Origin: Medicago truncatula | Lineage: Eukaryota; Streptophyta; Magnoliopsida; Fabales; Fabaceae | Direction: 5' to 3' | DNA length: 64,000 bases | NCBI RefSeq assembly: GCF_003473485.1 | Contig: NC_053049.1 | Coordinates: 17,732,001 to 17,796,000 of the forward strand | Part shown: piece by piece, positions 53,101-62,314 of the stretch | Numbering within the stretch: the stretch's first letter is position 1 | Layout of the letters: each line of letters begins with the position of its first letter | The notes under the pieces: generated by a model | What the model was told of the DNA's origin: nothing | Database searches by the model: none | The model's input: only the letters and a program-made list of their open reading frames with translations | Position numbers and translations under genes: made by a program

Positions 53101-55188
53101 TATGACTGAGAGTAGTTCGCTGACAGTCTGTTGTTCTCGTTCTAGGTATCCATCTTCAGTTTTTGTTGGTGATACATATACATACTTTGCAGGGATGACT
53201 ATGGCTGTGGTTGGTATTTTAGGCCACTTTAGGTATGTCCTTGCTTTATCTGACAAAATATTAATCTGGCTATCCGCTTTTATGTGTGTTTTCAGTGCTT
53301 TTCGAGTTCAAACTTGTGAATCAATTTTCTAATTTCTGGACTTGTATGAATCTTTTCATTCCTCTTTGTTAAGGAATTTTGCAGCATTTTATGCAAAGTT
53401 CTACCATTTTCTCTCTCCTTATGATGGATAAGATACCTTACTGTTTAGAAAATGGACAGTTGGATTTTTTATCTCAACCATGAACTTGTAATAATGATCT
53501 CCAAAGTCTATAATGTACAACTATCTCTATTTCTCATCTCAAATTCTTCCTTCTTCCTTAAAATATTTATAAATGTGATTATTGGATAATATATAAAAAG
53601 TAGAACGCTTCTTTGGAGTAATATGACTTTGTGAGCTATGTTTAAAACACTAGCAAGGGTGTGCAAAATACCCAATTTGGATGGATTATCCGTTTATGCG
53701 GCTGAAGAACTGGATGTCCGTATCCAATTTCTCTTCTCTTAGGCTCAATTTTCTTCCTGTTCGTCTTCTACTGTGCCATTTATGATTATCTAATGGATCT
53801 TGATCAGATTTACATCAGCTGCATAATCTCGCTGAATCAGATCTCGTCGCCATCATCACTGAATCTGATTCAGATCTTCAGCAGCTTTGTTGACTCTCCG
53901 CCTAATGAGATTCTTTCTGCTGTCGACTCGCCGTCATATGAGATTCTTTCGGCTGTCGATAGATATGAAATCTTGTTGGCATCCTCTTTCTATGTCGATT
54001 TGGATTCTCTGATTGTAATAGACTATTTGGCACCACCGCGAATCTTCTGTCCGATAATCAGATCTGAACTTTCTCACCTTTACGCAAATGGAAGTCTGTA
54101 GAGGAATACTAGTACATTCTAAATTTTCCGAAATTGTATTTTTTCTTTTGAAAGTCCAAAAAAACATTTGATTCTGCTTTTTGTTTGTTTGATCTGTTTT
54201 TATAATGTGTTTCCTTACTGCAAAATTTTGAAGTTGCAATCATTATTTTAATTTTTAGAACAGTTCTCACCTTGTTCTAATTTGTTTAATTATGTGTAAT
54301 ATTGTTGTGGATTGTTGTAATTCATATCTTCTAATTGTTATTACCGAGAACATAACGGATAGAAAATGAGATCAAGCTAATATGAACTGATATTTTGAAT
54401 TCTAAAGTGTGTTGCATTCTGGTTTGGTTATTAAATCCAATCCATTTAAGTGGTTTTTATTTGGATATGGATAGATCCAAACCATGAACAAGCATGTCTA
54501 CTAGGTTCTGGACAATAGATAAACAGTAGTGATATAAATCTTAAAATTGGTGCACCATTCCTCTGGGATTTATGACCTTGTGTTATAATGATTATTATTA
54601 GTTGCCTTGTAATAATCTCTTAAATTTTTTTTGCTTCAGTGAAACACTCTTGATTTTCTTCCTACCTCAAGTTTTGAACTTTCTCCTGTCGCTCCCCCAG
54701 GTTTGACACTAACAGAATCTCCATTTTCGATACATTAAATCTCTTCTGAACATGTTTTCTAACATAGAATATACATTTTTCCTCCAGCTTTCTGGCTACA
54801 TTCCATGTCCACGTCATCGTCTGCCAAGGTAGGCTTAACATGGATGTAACTTATTGTTTATTTCATGCATCTTGCTTGGTTGAAACCTCATGTGTAATCT
54901 ACTCATTCAGGTTTGACCCTCAAACTGGGCTGCTGACCGGAACAAATGATGGAACCCTCGTTAACTTCTTTCTAAGAAATTTAGGCAAGAAATCTGAGAA
55001 ATCACTTTGTATATATCTTCTTATTTTTCAGGTGATGATTCCCCGTTCTCCTGTTTATTTTTACCTTTTTGGTTTTCAATTCGACTAATATCTAAGTTGA
55101 ACTTGTATCAATTTTTTTTTTGGAACAGGGTATTGCATGTTGTTTCTGTTTCTTGCTGAGGTATTTCCTTGCTGGTTGGTACAAATGA
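50186..55188 (+). CDS. ALG7: UDP-GlcNAc:dolichyl-phosphate GlcNAc-1-P transferase (GPT/ALG7), 11 exons
   Basis: Makes GlcNAc-PP-dolichol from UDP-GlcNAc and dolichyl phosphate at the ER membrane, the first step of N-glycan assembly and the tunicamycin target. Exons: 50186-50541, 51963-52050, 52335-52426, 52523-52641, 52733-52848, 52924-53051, 53146-53232, 54640-54700, 54788-54828, 54911-55031, 55129-55188. All junctions are GT-AG and in phase, giving 422 residues, the family's normal size. Diagnostic blocks: [16 protein letters not shown] (catalytic acidic loop), [57 protein letters not shown] and the end [12 protein letters not shown]. Many hydrophobic helices. The N-terminal 40 residues are Pro/Gln/Thr-rich and cytosolic. 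Introns 1, 2 and 7 carry a SINE and two MITE-like insertions. No defect seen. Confidence 0.97.
51221..51359 (+). mobile_element. tRNA-derived SINE in ALG7 intron 1
   Basis: A-box-like CTCAGTGGCAAGAGCTTAGC, B-box-like GGTACTGAGTTTAAATACC, a short body and an A run at about 51347-51358. A possible target duplication is TGGGTTTCTCTC before and TGGGCTTCTCTC after (one difference). Confidence 0.65.
52107..52256. mobile_element. 150-bp MITE in ALG7 intron 2
   Basis: CATGGTTTTAAATTGCGG at the left end and CCACAATTTAAAACCATG at the right end are inverted copies with one mismatch. TGGTTTTAAATTGCGG is a known start of a widespread plant MITE. It lies between exons 2 and 3. Confidence 0.85.
53650..54504. 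mobile_element. Possible MITE-like insertion in ALG7 intron 7
   Basis: The left end CTAGCAAGGGTGTGCAAAAT with TTTGGATGG inside, and the right end, complement CTAGTAGACATGCTTGTTCA with TTTGGATC, are loosely inverted. GGGTGTGCA followed by TTTGGAT words suggests an hAT-like element. Within it, 53892-53957 is a 33-bp tandem duplication (GAGATTCTTTCTGCTGTCGA in unit 1), and the 103-codon frame at 53793-54101 is made by that repeat; I do not regard it as a gene. Confidence 0.4.
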
Positions 55189-56561
55189 AACACTAATCTG
55201 ATAAAGTAAGATATGGATCATGAGAACCACTCGAGAAGACTGAATTGTTGTATAATCATTTTTGTAGAAAAATCGTTTTTAGTGTAATTGGATATAGGAA
55301 TTTCTTGTTACTTGAATGTTGCATGCTAATTATCGCAACTTCAAAAACAAGTTGACATTGAAAACATCAAGTTATTTAATCTCTTCACAGTGGCAATTGT
55401 TTAAAATGAATACACTTGATTAGGAGTACAACATGCTCATGTATTTGGTTTGGTAATAAATATATCAATTTATTTTGACTATGATATTTCCAAGTTGGGG
55501 TATTAGGCTCAATCACAAGAGAAATGCATTTTCATTTTCAGCAATTAGACAAGAATAAGATACAGCTTTCAATAGTCTGTCTGATTCACATTCAAAACTG
55601 TCACATGGACCATGGTTACACTTATTTAGCGGGATTGAAAGTGGAACAGCATCATCTGAATGCGCGCGTAGTCATCATATTTGAGGCGGTGTGAAACATT
55701 AAATGTGAGTACATGTATTAGCTGCGATCCAGCACACTGATTAGTCATATTGCGCTAGATACAACCCTCATTTGGTACAGTTGTTATTACTTTATAGAAA
55801 AGACAATGAATTTACGCACTAAACAAACGAACGAATGACCATTGCTTCATTCATCAAAATAATGCCGAATAAAGGACTAAAAAAATTAAAAGAAACCACA
55901 AAAAAGTACCATTATGACCCTGACGAGTCAAGGATTCTGCACAACAACTAACTTCGCAGAAACAATAGAAATTGAGGAGTGCCTATCAAATACGTAGAGA
56001 AGGTTGAGAACCTTTTCAAACAGAGTTTTGAGAAACAGAGGTTGATCTTCTATATGCAGAAGTATTTGATTAATTTTCCTTGACACTCACAAATAAGTCA
56101 TCCACAAGCCAAACTACTAGTGATATGATCATGTGAACGATTCAACGTAAACTTTATAGACTCCTTCGAGAGGAGTTCCCAGTGAACCTGACATCAATTA
56201 ATGACACCGTCTATGTGATGAATATCACGGGTAATATAGCACGGTATATATGCACGTAGGATTCGGAGGATTTGTTGCTCTCTGCTTTTAAACGTTGGCA
56301 AACAATGGCGATAAAAAATAATGAGAATTTCAAACCTGGTCACAGAAAGAGGCAGGCAATTCAGACATTGCAATACTAGCAATAACTGTTCATTGTTTTG
56401 TCAACCTGATTTTAGACGTAGCAGTAGAAAAAAATAAGGAGGATTGCAAGGGAAGGAAGAATACATGAAGGACCAATACTACAATTTTCAACATTAAAAT
56501 TAAATTGAAAAAAAATTTGTCTCATTCTAGCCAAATTGGAGGCAAAATGATAATGAAAGTG
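55189..56561. other. 3' flank of ALG7 and unassigned spacer
   Basis: Likely 3' UTR to about 55400. The remainder is of mixed composition; short frames on both strands (for example 56194-56382 minus) show no domain. Confidence 0.4.
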
Positions 56562-56780
56562 CACTGCAGGGCAAACTTGGGTAACAATGAAACCCAAATA
56601 GAAAGATAAATTTTGATTGATCGGTTAAATATCACACTGCAGGTCAAACCTGGGTAACAATGGATCCCTAGTAGAAAGGAAAATCTTAGGTGTTCATTTA
56701 AAAATAACACTACAAAGCAAACCTAGGTAACATTGAAACCCTAATGGAAAGACAAATCTTGAGCGTTCAATTAAAGAAAG
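56562..56780. repeat. Tandem repeat, three units of 73 bp
   Basis: Units at 56562-56634, 56635-56707 and 56708-56780. Each begins CACTxCA, then GCAAACxTxGGTAACA-TGxA (variants), CCxxAxTAGAAAG, and ends with a TTCAATTAAA-like stretch. Divergence between units is about 20-25% by eye, so the array is old. Confidence 0.9.
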
Positions 56781-57926
56781 AATACCTTGTTAGAATTCAA
56801 TATTATGGATCTGTATGTCTTCAAACTAATGTTAAGATGGTTATATGTTTAATAGGAATAAGAGTTCTTAATCGGTACCACTTGATGAGAGGAAATTCTC
56901 AATGTCCAAGATACCATATACGGCTAGGAACATCGGTAATTTTTACTTAGTTTATGTTACTGAGTCTTTATGCTCACTATGTTTAGATGATGTTTCCAAG
57001 TTTATCTTGACATTAGAAAGTTGAAAAGTATGACCGGATTACTCGTCAGCAGTTCAATGTAGAACTTCTTCGTCACCCGATCATAGTTAGAGTAGTAGAC
57101 TAGAATGTTATTTCTTGTTCCAAAATTTGGCATTAGTGTTCTTGATTAAGTCCGAATTAAAATTTGTGGTCCAAGAAGGTAATTGCATCAAACCCAGTTT
57201 GAGACTCGATGTGCCAATGTTTCAGTAGTGAAACCATACACAATTTGCCAATAGCCATCCAAAGCTTTTATAGCTTCTCACAAATAATAGGCAGCGTGAT
57301 AGGTTGTTTTTGCAACATGCAATACCATATTGATGTTTTTCTTATGGTATGGTGATGGGAAATACATAGCTTTTAGACAAAGTTGTCTCAATTTAAATAG
57401 AGAAAAAATAAAATATGTTGCTAATTCTCTCATTGCTAAATTTAGCAAGAGAATTAAAGAGAAATTTTATATTTTTTCTTCGTAAATTTTTTTTATTAAT
57501 TTAATTTTTTTGTCGTAGTATCTAGAACCACTCCAACACTCGCCTCATTAATTCATTTAATTTCCACTTTAGTATCATCCATAACATTTAAAATAAATTT
57601 TCAACATTTACTCCAAGTTAGCGTAATAATGGAGGGTAAATGAGACTTTCTCTTCGTTGTCAGGGAAAGGTGGGTCCACATAAACTTGATCCCATTTTGC
57701 GAAACATTTTTCTTGTTTACTTCTGCTTAGGAAACACGCGGCTTTTATTATCATTTATCATCTTTTTTCTCTCTTATTTCTGTGTATCGGTTCTTTTTGT
57801 TTTTTATTATATTTTTGTTCCTATATATCGTAGGCTTCGTTTGTTCTCTCTATATATTATATCGTTTTGGTTTCTCCACCTTCATTTAGAACCATTGAAT
57901 GAGAAAGGAGTGTGAGAGAGAGAGAG
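56781..57926. other. Spacer and probable 5' leader of the ARF-like gene
   Basis: No recognised gene from 56781 to about 57600. From about 57640 the sequence becomes T/C-rich with a GA run just before the ATG at 57927, consistent with a 5' UTR; the 91-codon frame starting at 57640 is probably an artefact of this leader. Confidence 0.35.
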
Positions 57927-58193
57927 ATGGATTCTGTAGGTAGCGATGGTGCGTCTCGTTTAGTCTCTGGTAATCGACGTAAATTTATTTTCATCATTTT
58001 TGTTTTTTATTTTTATCACTTTTGTTCGTCCAATTATTTTTTTCACCATCATGTTCGTCTTTTAATTTATTTTTTTTATTTTGTTGTGAAAGATAATCTA
58101 TGTGCTCAACTCTGGCATGCATGTTCCGGATCTGTATACATCCCTAAGGTTGGGGAAAAGGTTTTCTATTTTCCTCAAGGACATGCAGAGCAG
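57927..58193 (+). CDS. Auxin response factor (ARF)-like, first two exons only
   Basis: Exons 57927-57969 and 58093-58193 join in phase (G|AT) to give MDSVGSDGASRLVSDNLCAQ, LWHACSGSVYIPKVGEKVFY and FPQGHAEQ. The LWHAC-x-G...VGEKVFYFPQGHAEQ block is the segment that precedes the B3 domain in every ARF. Exon 2 ends CAG|GTTCCG, a possible donor in phase 0, at the place where ARF genes normally have an intron. No B3, middle or PB1 exon is found in the remaining window, which is AT-rich DNA, then a LINE and a copia element. So the gene either has a very long, transposon-filled intron or is a 5' fragment. ARFs are nuclear transcription factors that bind auxin-response elements. Confidence 0.75.
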
Positions 58194-58359
58194 GTTCCGT
58201 CTTCTCTCCAATTTTTTTTTTTTATATTTTGAACTTTATCTTCATTGTAAAACAAATATGTTAACTTTTTCATCATTGTCATGTCATTTTTATTGAAAAG
58301 ATAAGGGCTTGAAATACATAAGATTTTTTTATAAGTAATTTATTGGTTAGAAATAGATC

Positions 58360-58446
58360 CATTGAGGTGAATAAGTGGAAAATCCGTGAGGTTTGAACTC
58401 CGACTGTTGCATACTTCATTGTCCATGCTAACCGAGATGTGCTCAC
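58360..58446 (-). mobile_element. tRNA-derived SINE-like unit
   Basis: Minus strand: GTGAGCACATCTCGGTTAGC (A box), then GACAATGAAGTATGCAACAG, then GGAGTTCAAACC (B box). Close to the SINE at 1391 in layout. It lies in the putative second intron of the ARF-like gene. Confidence 0.55.
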
Positions 58447-59448
58447 AAAAAACGCCATAAAATATTTTCTTTATCATCATAAATAATCCAATTTGTGTTT
58501 TTATAATTTTAATATTTGTTAAAATTTTAGCAAAAAAAAAAAATTGGAAAATAGTTCAATATTTGTTGAAGGATTTTAATACATACAGATTTCCTTTATT
58601 TCAATTTCGAGGGTTAGATTGAAAAGATTCACCAATTTCTTACAAAATTTTAATATTTGTTCACCGTAAATTAGCCACACCGAAACAAAATGTTCGTAAA
58701 TTTTTTATTTTTGATATTTTTATATTACTAATCTTTTTTATTTTGTTGGTAAAAGTTTTACTAGTCTTTTTATCAATTATACAGAGAACTATTAGAATAC
58801 TAATAATAATATATTAACGTGCTTGACTCTCCTTTTTTTCCCTTTCAAAAAGACTCATTCCGTCCTATATGATTTTTTATATTTTGCTCATATTACAATT
58901 ATTTTTCTTGGTCAAAAGAAACTGTTTTTTTCATAAATGAATTTTCCCAACACTACAAAGGAATACATATTCAATTTTAATATTAAATCTATAACATTAT
59001 GGGAACTAAAAATTTCAACATATTTTTCAAAAATATTTTTTCATTTAATTAATATTTTTTATACAAATTATTAAAATAGTATTAGTGGGTCAACAAAAGG
59101 AAGTAGTATTGTATTCCATGAATAGTTAGGCTGTTTAATATAATTCTATTTTCACCTCTTAAAAAAGTTGTATTTATCCTGAAAAAAATTAGTATTACAG
59201 CGTCACTCAAGTCATTTATTTTATTTTATAAAATCAATGTATTTGTGTAGTGGACATGTATCAATGACATCCGGTGAATAGATATCTTTTTTAAGGATGA
59301 AAGAATTTTTTTATTTTTTTTTACAAATGAAAGGAAAATTAAAGGCTTGTTGGTGCGATATTGTATTTTTCTTTTTTGAAATATTGTCGGTGCGATATGT
59401 TAATTGATGAAAAACAACGAATTAATATTAGCCTTTGGATGTTTTTGA
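58447..59448. other. AT-rich sequence, no gene seen
   Basis: No ARF-like exon, RNA gene or named repeat. Several T runs followed by short tags, without clear duplications. Confidence 0.5.
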
Positions 59449-59489
59449 GATTGTAACTTTTTTTTTTTGACAAGGTGGATTGTAACTTT
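59449..59489. repeat. Micro-insertion with 12-bp flanking duplication
   Basis: GATTGTAACTTT at 59449-59460 recurs exactly at 59478-59489, around a 17-bp T run plus GACAAGGTG, the same tag as at 983-1027. Confidence 0.65.
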
Positions 59490-59525
59490 TCAAAATAAGA
59501 AAAGATGTTGGCTTTTTTTTTTTGG

Positions 59526-59819
59526 GATGTTCATAGCATTTCATTTTTGAGATTATAACTTTATTTTTTTTACAGAGTGAGATTGTGACTTTTTTATTAA
59601 TAAAAGGAGCAATTCTTACCTAGTCACAAACCTAAATTAAAAATATTTGAACACACATACATAAATGGAGAGAATTAAAAGAAAAATAAATTAATCACAT
59701 CATATTTTTACTTTATCTTTAAATTTTTCTTATCAATGTGTGCGCGCCTAAGTCATTTTTATTTGTGTTTGTCACCAACTTAGACATTCTCTAATAAACG
59801 ATGTTCATAGCATTTCATT
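59526..59819. repeat. 20-bp direct repeat of the LINE ORF2 end, 254 bp apart
   Basis: GATGTTCATAGCATTTCATT is present at 59526-59545 and at 59800-59819. On the minus strand it is the last codons and stop of the LINE (NEML, TGA). Next to the outer copy lies an A run (minus strand, 59512-59523), the expected LINE tail. The 254 bp between look inserted, and contain a smaller duplicated unit (59548-59562 against 59578-59592). Confidence 0.7.
59607..59794. mobile_element. Possible MITE in the LINE tail
   Basis: The left end AGCAATTCTTACCTAGTCAC-AAACCTAAATT is loosely complementary to the right end AATTTGTGTTTGTCACCAAC-TTAGACATTCTC (about 70% over 37 bp by eye). Size and AT content fit a MITE. Target duplication unclear. 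Confidence 0.4.
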
Positions 59820-62124
59820 GATAATAAGAGAAGTAATATAATGGGGTACTTCTAAATAAATAGTGGGCCTAGCAGCTAAAATGGCTTCACTTACAAGCGC
59901 ATGCGCTACCATGTTAGCTTGTCGCCAATTAAATTCCACCCTAGAGTTAACAAAATGATATGAGAACATAGACTAACATGCTGCAATAATCTGACCAAAT
60001 TGCGTAACATTGGACCATTATGAGTTGAAAGCATCATATGTCGTCTTCGAAGTAACCACAAAATCAACATTATCCATCTTTATATGTTGCAATCATTAGA
60101 ACGCATGAAACAGCCCAAGAGCTTCGCCAACATCAACCGGTGTCATAGGTGAGATGCTCAAGGTTTTAGCTATCACATAAGCTCCATTGTCATCATGCAC
60201 ATAGATACCAATACCAGTCATATTCCAAGATGATGAAAATGTGGAATCAATGTTGTATTTTATTCTCTTCGGTTGCAGTTTTTGCCAACATATATTATCG
60301 ATAGTAACAACCGAGGAACCCCATACATGTGTGTCTGTCTGTTGCGGTGCGTGAATTGTTTAAAATGCTCCGCCTTGATGTCTAGTTGTATTAGTAACGA
60401 CATTTGCAGCCAACCAATCATCAAATAATTTACGTGCAGGATCAACCACTTGTGCACACACCTCGTTTTCATTTTGCCAGAGTTTGAGATTGCGATGCTT
60501 CTAGATAATCCACAGAATAGTCATCATCTTATGCCGCAACTCAGTGGCAAGACTCTGAAGCAAGGAAAAAATAGTATCTTCTGCTGAAGCATTTGTAGGA
60601 ACAGCTTGAGAACTAACCTCCCAAAGAAAGTCAATCGCCAAACCTTCACAGTAAAAGGACAAGATAAAAAGAAACATGTGAAAGATCCTCCATTGGGTGA
60701 TCATAACTAACACAATGGAGAGGGCATTGAACTCAGTTATCTAGCGATCTTACTGGTATTGGGAGCAACCACGACACATTCACCAAATTAAGTTGATAAT
60801 TTTTGGTGGCTCTTGCAATTTTTGAATACTCAACCAAAAACTGGTTTACGCATATGTGAAGTATCGACAAGTTCCTCCACACAAAGGCGGTAAGCACTCT
60901 TTACCAAATAAAGCCCATTATTCTCGACCTTCCAAACCAACCGGTCATGATGCACTTGATCAGCCAAAGAACTACTAAGGATTTCCGAAGCAATATCGAC
61001 GCTACAAATTTGTTGAATCAATGCTGAATTCCAACTCTTTGTGTCATCCTCAATCACACTTGCGACCTTGAAGCCCTAAAAAATGTGCCCCTTGGATACT
61101 ACCATTAATACACCGACCTTCCTTAAGCCAAGGTTTGTCCAAGATAGAGATGGACAACCTTGTACCAATACTCCACCGAGTGCCACCTCTCACAATGAAC
61201 CGAGCGCGTAAAATGCTTCTCCGTACATAACTAGGATTGTGACCTAAGCTCGCCGTAAGGTAGCTACAAGATGGGAAATACCTTGATTTAAATATGCGTG
61301 ATACCAAAGATTGCGGTTGTGTTTGGAACTTCCACCCTTGCTTATCAGGCATTGCAAGCTTAAAAGCTGAGAGATCTTTGAAACTCATCCCACCATGTAC
61401 TTTATGCATCGACCAATACTCACACGACAACCAATGAATTCCTCTATCACTAGTTGTTCCTCCATGACCCTACCAAAAAGAGTTTATCATCCTCTTAATG
61501 GGTGTAATAAGTGAAGAAGGTAACTGGAAAAATAATCATGACATGGGACGGAATGGTCTGGCAGACATATTTAATCATTACCTCGCGACCAACTTTAGAT
61601 AGACATTTACTACGTCGGGAATTGATTCTCTGCCAAACATTATCCTTAATATATGCAAACATTGCAGTCCTGTCACTACGCACCATCGATGAGAGGCCTA
61701 AATATTTACTTGTACCAAGTACCGCTTGCACTCCCAAGATACTTGTGATAGTATTTTTCATATATGTGGTCATATTACAACTATAAAAATCTCTAACTTT
61801 GGTAGGTTAATGGCTTGACCAAAGGCGGCCTAATAAGTCACAAGGATGCTCTTCATCAGTTGAGTTTGACTTTCATCCGCTTTAATGAATAAAAAACAAT
61901 CATCCGCAAAAAGCATATGGGAAACTAGGGGTGCTTCTCTACAGATTGATGTACCGGTAATAACCCGTCCCTCCTCATCATCACAGATCAAGGAAGGTAA
62001 ACCTTCAGCACAAATTATAAACATATAAGGTGACATAGGGTCTCCTTGATGAAGTTCCCTCTCTGGTATAATTGATACACCCGCTTTGTCATTCACTAAG
62101 ACAAAGTAATCTATGGATTCCTAT
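59805..62124 (-). mobile_element. L1-type LINE ORF2: late RT, zinc region and RNase H
   Basis: Minus strand from 62124. RT: ESIDYFVLVNDKAG, ELHQGDPMSPYMFIICAEGL, VSHMLFADDCFLFIKADESQ (F-A-D-D catalytic). Then LGTSKYLGLSSMVRSDRTAM, KVGREVMIKYVCQTIPSHVM, HGGMSFKDLSAFKLAMPDKQ, FPSCSYLTASLGHNPSYVRR, and SALIQQICSVDIASEIL. RNase H follows (HKMMTILWIIW, INICWQKLQPKRIKYNIDST-type text) and ends RQANMVAHALVSEAILAARP, PHYITSLIINEML, stop at 59805. At least six stops or frame changes break it up (near 61790, 61480, 61070, 60830, 60500 and 60370), so it is inactive. The 5' half is displaced by the copia insertion at 62125. Confidence 0.88.
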
Positions 62125-62314
62125 TGAAAAACATATAAGAAATCATATGAGAGATTAGAGGAATGATTCTTTCTTATTTTATTTCTGCAGTCCAAGACTG
62201 TTTATATATAAAAAGGAATTACAATAAACATAATGATAAATAATGTCTTATCATAACTAATAATGGCATAATATATTCTAATAATGACCAATAATATCAT
62301 TTGACTTTTCTACA
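62125..62314 (-). repeat. 3' LTR of the copia element
   Basis: In element sense it begins TGTAGAAAAGTCAAATG directly after the polypurine tract TTGAGGGAGGG and ends TTTTTCA at 62125: TG...CA ends, 190 bp. The 5 bp next to it on the LINE side (CCTAT, 62120-62124) should be one half of the target duplication. Confidence 0.85.

Noticed and set aside
53793-54101. A 102-residue open frame in ALG7 intron 7
   Set aside because: It is created by a 33-bp tandem duplication (not a multiple-domain protein), sits inside a probable insertion and an intron, and has no known domain.
57640-57915. 91-codon hydrophobic frame before the ARF-like start
   Set aside because: T-rich leader sequence translated as Phe/Leu/Tyr; no domain and ends next to the real ATG.
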